Below are positions 42,561 through 47,105 of a stretch of DNA of 47,105 nt, piece after piece. The stretch spans positions 934,533-981,637 of the forward strand of contig BFEA01000010.1 in the NCBI GenBank assembly GCA_003427395.1, read 5' to 3'. Below the pieces are notes generated by a model, which was given only the letters and a program-made list of their open reading frames with translations, was not told the DNA's origin and did not search any database. Numbering within the stretch: position 1 is the first letter of the stretch; each line of letters begins with the position of its first letter. The DNA is from Chara braunii (taxonomy: Eukaryota > Streptophyta > Charophyceae > Charales > Characeae). A program made the translations under genes and the position numbers.

Positions 42561-43644
42561 TGTCATCTCCACTCATTAGCTATCCGTGGCCCACGATCTG
42601 CACTAGTGTCCTCGCTGGGACCTACCACAGCATGGCACCCAACCGATTAAAATAAAATAAAATAAATATTCAGTCCACCTTGTCAGAGAGTAGCCAAGCG
42701 GTAACAGCAGAAAATCTCAAATTCCTACAAACAATTGTATTCCTACTTTTGACTATTCTGAAACAGATTGCAAAGCAGCCAAGAATATTTACTACTCTAT
42801 CCGCAGCAGTCTGTTAGTTGTTAGCAAAGTCCGTCACAACTAACAAATCAAAAATAAAAATAAAATCATTGACCGCTGTGCATGCAGAAAGGAATTTTAC
42901 AACAATTAACAATCGAACAGTTTACTTGTATCTTCCCTCCCCATGTATCCCTCTTGAGTAGTCACTTAGTGTCAACGTCCTGAAGCTCTGGTTCAGCGGC
43001 GTGTCTGAAGGTGTGAAATTGGCCCACCCCTGTGCCCCAAGTCAATGAAGAACTGGCCAGCCCCGGCCATACTATTTTTGTACTTGCGTACAGCACGAGT
43101 CGTGCATTCCCGCCGCAGTCTCCTCATAGACGGTCCGGTACTAGTCTCTCCCTCATAGGGCTCACCTGCCCAACATGACCTCTACAGCGCAGCAAGCAGA
43201 CCAAATGTTGCATACTATAACGTGCAGACCAGAACAAGAACCGACCTCTCAATACAAAGTACAAGATAACACAGCGGAAGACTTAGATACCAGTGATCCG
43301 AACAATCAATATTGCAATGCAGCCCTGAACATACATCATCATCATCGTTACATGGTGTGAATGGGGTCTGGCGCTTCACACAGGAAGACTGCGCCAGCCC
43401 CTACCATACACAGACGAAGAAGAAGGGGTTAGACGAAGAGGAGGGGGAAGATGGGAATCTCGTCAACACCAAGTCTTTGGCACAGCCCAAATAGTCCCTC
43501 GTCGAAATGTCTGAATCCCAAATGTCAAGTCTGGATCCAATGTCGTCAAGTCTCAAGTCACAACTCTGTCTCTCTCTGTCGTAGTCTGAGAAGTCAGGTG
43601 GTGAGAGGGTGAGAAGAGATGGTGGACTTTAAAAGAGGAAGAAG

Positions 43645-43650
<6 letters not shown>

Positions 43651-43709
<59 letters not shown>
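43651..43709. repeat. (TC)n microsatellite
   Basis: An uninterrupted run of about 29 TC units in the leader of A. Confidence 0.95.
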
Positions 43710-43712
<3 letters not shown>

Positions 43713-43751
43713 CACTACTAACCTGTGAAGTTGGTGCCTTGATGCAGGTAC

Positions 43752-43876
43752 CTCGCAGATGGAGCTGGAGCGATGGCGCCACAGGTAAGTACCACTGGCC
43801 TCCGCCAGTGTCTCTCCCAGTGTCTCTCCCAACTCGCAGATGGAGCTGGAGCGATGGCGCCACAGGTAAGTACCAC
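43752..43876. repeat. Duplicated 44-bp word containing a splice-donor consensus
   Basis: CTCGCAGATGGAGCTGGAGC... through CACAGGTAAGTACCAC occurs at 43752-43795 and 43833-43876. CCACAGGTAAGTACC is also the exact complement of part of LTR B (about 12481-12495). Four copies of CTGAAGACTAC or CCGAAGACTAC follow at 43895, 43930, 43966 and 44010. Confidence 0.8.
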
Positions 43877-44240
43877 CTACCATAGCGCCCGGCGCTGAAG
43901 ACTACCACTATGGCTATGGGCGCCCAGCGCCGAAGACTACTGCGAGCGCTAACTACTGCCTAGCGCTGAAGACTACTGCAGCGCTCCTCCTGAGTGCTGC
44001 GGCCGAATCCTGAAGACTACCCGTGCCTACTGACAACTACCTACCCGTGAAGTGCATGGGAACCTCCTATGTACTACTGGGTGCCTCCTGACTGCAGGCG
44101 AGGCAGTCCAGGAGGCTGCTCTTGCCAATGCCGCAGGGAGGCAGGGGCTGCAGCTGCAGCTCCTGCTCGAAACAGGCTATTTCTGGCCTGTTCCCGAAAC
44201 CCTGTTTTCGTGCCTGAGTCTTAGGTAGGTCGAACACAAT

Positions 44241-44430
44241 GAGGGCCTGAAAATGGCCCTCCGTTTCAGGCTGAAAAGCCTCTGGGCCTGAAAGGCCCAC
44301 AAATAGGCTGAAACAGAATAGGGCCTGCAGGCCCTCGTATTTCAGCTTTCAGGCTGAAACGTCCGGGGCCTGTAAGCCCTAAGTTTTAGGCTTTTAGGCT
44401 GAAAGTGCGGGACGGGCCCTGCAGGGCCCG
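44241..44430. repeat. Cluster of GC-rich palindromes
   Basis: Within 190 bases: GAGGGCC/GGCCCTC (44241-44261), TTTCAG-G-CTGAAA twice (44264-44276, 44347-44359), GGGCCT/AGGCCC (44284-44298), AGGGCCTGCAGGCCCT (44320-44335), GGGC/GCCC (about 44365-44378) and CGGGCCCTGCAGGGCCCG (44413-44430). Confidence 0.85.
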
Positions 44431-44990
44431 TGTGGCTACGCAGTATGCCACACCAAAGGACAAACGGCAAAGCATGCGTGTTCTAGTCCCTACGGGTTGG
44501 CATGGTGACCCGTGTGCTTCATCCAGGGCCCTTAAGAGGCAACACCCATCTCCCACCCGCTTGCTCCCCAGGAAGAATGTCGACTGTCAAGGTTGAGCAC
44601 TCGTGACATCTCACAATGAGAGGACTCTCAAGACAGAACTCACTTCCTCATGGTAAGAAGCAACAAAGAGGGTAGATAAGGTAAGAAGCAACGTACCTCA
44701 TAATGCTGCCCCCAACCACAGATTTCTCACCATAACCTGACGTGCATTTATGATGACTGGTCGATGCCTCGCCACACCCACAATACAATGCAGTTCCACC
44801 TCGGCTTAAATGCCACATCAGCAAGCTCTCACCATCCAGCGTGCACCCTTATGTCACCACATAGCTTTCCTGGCATGCCCACACAACACAGGGCCGCCAT
44901 CACAACCCAACGTGCGTTATCACTGCCCCACCATATCCAGCGAAGCACCAAACAGCTATTGCGAAGGAGCCAGCGGAGCAGCTCGAACCA

Positions 44991-45002
44991 GCTCCAATAC
45001 CA
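44991..45002 (-). other. Primer-binding site of element A
   Basis: The minus strand reads TGGTATTGGAGC, three bases inside the LTR end ...TTTGCA. It is a third variant of the primer site. Confidence 0.8.
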
Positions 45003-45005
45003 AAT

Positions 45006-46049
45006 TGCAAAGAAAATGACGGACAGCGAAATGACAGAAATCCAGAATGCAAAATCACATTGAAAGCCAGAAAGTCCAACGCTGTCCAGAAAGCAGAACT
45101 GCACCGGAGAACCAAAGCACCGAATCCGAATGTCAATGAGCGCATACTCTCTCCACCACCAACATTTGTATCCAGCACCCTTCCTCCTGCTTGGCGCTCA
45201 GCATCCAGACTACGATCATGCAACTACTACCAGCCTAAGAATTGACAATGCAACCTGTTGATGTCAGCAGCAGAACCGAAGTACATAAAGATGTCGACCC
45301 GTGTAGACAATCGCCAAGACCAGGTACGTGCCCTCACATCAACATCCTCATCTCCCTTTCTCTCTCACCCTCGGCTTCTACACCCACATCGTCTCCCTCG
45401 TTCACAAAGACCACCACCACTTCCGCTGGCTATCCAAGCCCAAGCCCGGCTACATGGGCTAGGCTATGGCGCTGCCCTCAGGAGCGCCCTGTCTCGCACA
45501 CGACTGCACGCGCGCACTTCTGCACTGGCACAAGCAGCAGCACACGAGCGCTCACTCCAGCAACGCCGCTGCCCGCTCTACCAAGTGCCCACCCCCCATG
45601 CGGGAGCCCGACCCTTTCCTATATGGAAAGTGGCAGGCGCATCCCACTTGCTTGCCCCATGAGACCGAGTTTCCAGTAGCTTCAGTCTCGGCCAAAGTGT
45701 CTACGCCCAGGCCCGTTCAGACAGTTGCCTGGGACCGATTTGGTTAGGCATGCCCAACCACCCAGGCACAACGTGCGGTGTTCCCTGCTTCAACCACGTT
45801 GCTGGAAGAGCCTGGAAGGCTACGAATATTTCCAATTCTCACGAGCAAAGCAGATGTAACCAACTGGCGCGTGGCAACTGTCTGGCGCCCACGAAGATTT
45901 GCAAAAATTGACGAGTTCAAGGGACATTGAGATTCAGGGGGCCCGCCTCCACTTAGATCGGACACGCGCCTGCTGCAGGGCCTTATGCCAAGGGGTAAAC
46001 CCTGGCAGCCATCTGAACAAGGGTACCTGTTGCAGCTTCGCTTGCAACA
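45006..46049 (-). repeat. LTR of element A
   Basis: The end near the primer site (minus strand ...TTTCTTTGCA) and internal blocks resemble LTR D and LTR 1, such as the complement of CTAAGTGGAGGCGGGCC near 45950. A donor-like CAGGTACGT (45321-45329) lies 315 bases from the LTR end. The outer edge at 46049 is inferred from the hairpin TGTTGCA...TGCAACA (about 46028-46049) and is uncertain. Confidence 0.55.
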
Positions 46050-46547
46050 AAAAATGATTGAATACCTATGAACTTTGTTTCTTCTTATTCTGCAGTAGCC
46101 AGGTTTCCTATTGAGTGTTATCTTTAAGAAACCATTACCTTCTCCGCATCATTTGGTTCTCTACTCTGAGTAGCGACCTGTGCAGCTGCAGTCTAGGAAC
46201 TCAGAACGTTTGCGAGAAAATGATTCGCCATTGATCTTTTTGCTTAGAATTCTGATCCTGAGTCTGTTCACTGTGTTTTCTGAACATGTCGGTGACCAAC
46301 CAATCTTGTATGTACGCCGTGTGCACACTTGCTGAGTTTTTTGAGTCTGTGTGTGCGTGATGGCCGTGCACATGTATCTCAAGTTTGGTCGACCAAGATG
46401 GTGTGATTGGGAGTCGGGAATGGGTCAGACCACCTTCAATTATAGGAGTGTCATTGTGTTAACACTGTTAGGCAGGTCTTATATTATGTGAATGGCAGTT
46501 GTCGTTCACTATGGAACATTCAAGCATGCGTCCGAAGTACGAGTCCT

Positions 46548-46548
<1 letters not shown>

Positions 46549-46629
<81 letters not shown>
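46549..46629. repeat. (CT)n(CA)n compound microsatellite
   Basis: About 17 CT units are followed without interruption by about 24 CA units. Confidence 0.95.
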
Positions 46630-46631
<2 letters not shown>

Positions 46632-46720
46632 GAACTGAGATCTCAAAATGGGAAGGAAGCGGAACAGTCCGATGGAATGGAGGCGGAGGGAAGGTGGAGG
46701 AGAGGGGGGAGAGGGGGGGG

Positions 46721-46787
46721 GGGGCATAGAAGTGGAGTCGGGAGGGGNGGGGGGGGGGGGGGGGCATAGAAGTGGAGTCGGGAGGGG
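46721..46787. repeat. 40-bp repeat around a single N
   Basis: GGGGCATAGAAGTGGAGTCG plus GGAGGGG occurs at 46721-46747 and 46761-46787. Between them are N (46748) and a G run. It may be a misassembled single copy. Confidence 0.75.
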
Positions 46788-47105
46788 TGAGCGGAGTTGC
46801 AATGGAGGCGGGGACAGAGGCCTGAGGGGGGTACTTGACTCTCTCTCTCTCAAGGAGTGCACACACAGTAAATTCTTTTTCTTAGTGATGGTGGGACGAG
46901 CCCCCTCATGCACCCTGGCATTGTTCTTTTCAATGGCGGCAGGAAACACACTCTCTCTCTAAAACTAAGATCCAAAAATAGGAGGGACACGGCATGGGCG
47001 GAGAGGTGGTGAAGTCGAGGGCTGCAGGGATGGGGGATTGCGAGTAGGGTGGAGGAGGAGCTGAGGGGGAACAGAGGTGGGGAGGGGGGAGGGGGGAGAG
47101 GAAGG

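Larger units (their letters stand above)
42561..44990 (-). other. Untranslated leader of element A
   Basis: About 2.4 kb lie between gag and the primer site. They share blocks with the leaders of element 1 and D, for example the complement of CTGTGGTTGGGGGCAGC at 44705-44721 and CACAGGGGTGGGCC near 43020. It also holds an AAAAT microsatellite (about 42648-42670), a long TC run, a duplicated 44-base word and a cluster of palindromes (listed separately). No gene is supported. Confidence 0.65.
46050..47105. other. Right flank without a recognised gene
   Basis: Contains a (CT)n run (46549-46582) passing directly into a (CA)n run (46582-46629), G-rich repeats with one N (46748), and purine-rich sequence to the end. 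No coding region is supported. The open frames here are products of the simple repeats. Confidence 0.6.

Noticed and set aside
43594-43908. Open frames with Glu-Arg or Ser-Leu repeats (also at 46499-46949).
   Set aside because: Translations of TC and CA microsatellites.
46050-47105. A host gene in the right flank.
   Set aside because: Only short frames built from simple repeats. No splice pattern, domain or codon bias supports a gene.

Overview
This window carries no host protein-coding gene that I can recognise. It is a dense, multi-layer nest of retrotransposons, almost certainly from a large plant-type nuclear genome. The signs of that are Ty3/gypsy elements primed by an initiator-Met-type tRNA (primer sites reading TGGTATC[A/G/T]GAGC-like), chromodomain or chromodomain-like integrase tails, a plant-type LINE with a zf-RVT C-terminus, and a U6 snRNA-like relic. 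A streptophyte alga of the Chara type is my guess, but the sequence alone does not prove it. Most coding remnants are frameshifted or stop-ridden. Only the reverse transcriptase/RNase H frame of element C (27672-29492) is long and open.

Layout. (1) 1-9756: forward gypsy element 1, with the end of its 5' LTR at 1-585, a primer site at 589, a long leader, decayed gag, protease, RT/RNase H and integrase, a tandemly duplicated tail and a 3' LTR ending at 9756. (2) 9757-9883: an AT-rich spacer. (3) 9884-11555: a forward LTR, primer site and leader (segment D) of the same family. It is joined head-to-head at a 10-bp palindrome to the inverted pol, protease, gag, leader and LTR of element A (minus strand, 11560-12268 plus 39264-46049). 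(4) 12269-39263: about 27 kb inserted into the RT domain of A. This is forward gypsy element B, bounded by LTRs at 12269-13540 and 38545-39263 and flanked by the duplicated target TATC.

Element B was itself hit at least three times. A 5'-truncated minus-strand LINE lies at 14246 to about 17790. A complete chromovirus, element C (22508-31906), is flanked by the target duplication GTGGA and lies inside B's integrase zinc-binding motif. An unclassified 5.0-kb insertion E (33007-38042) has TGTCGG...CCGACA ends. Element E contains a truncated U6-like sequence and, most notably, a row of seven hairpins (36095-36634). These share one fixed loop core, but their outer stems differ from copy to copy while remaining self-complementary.

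Two assembly problems affect interpretation. A 621-bp run of N lies at 23329-23949. An exact 169-bp duplication (27378-27546 and 27566-27734) is separated by precisely the 19-bp Tn5/Nextera mosaic end, which is sequencing-adapter material and not biology. A single N at 46748 also sits inside a suspicious 40-bp repeat.

The modules within each element follow the usual gypsy order (gag, protease, RT, RNase H, integrase, chromodomain-like tail). The nesting gives a relative age order: A, then B, then C, E and the LINE.
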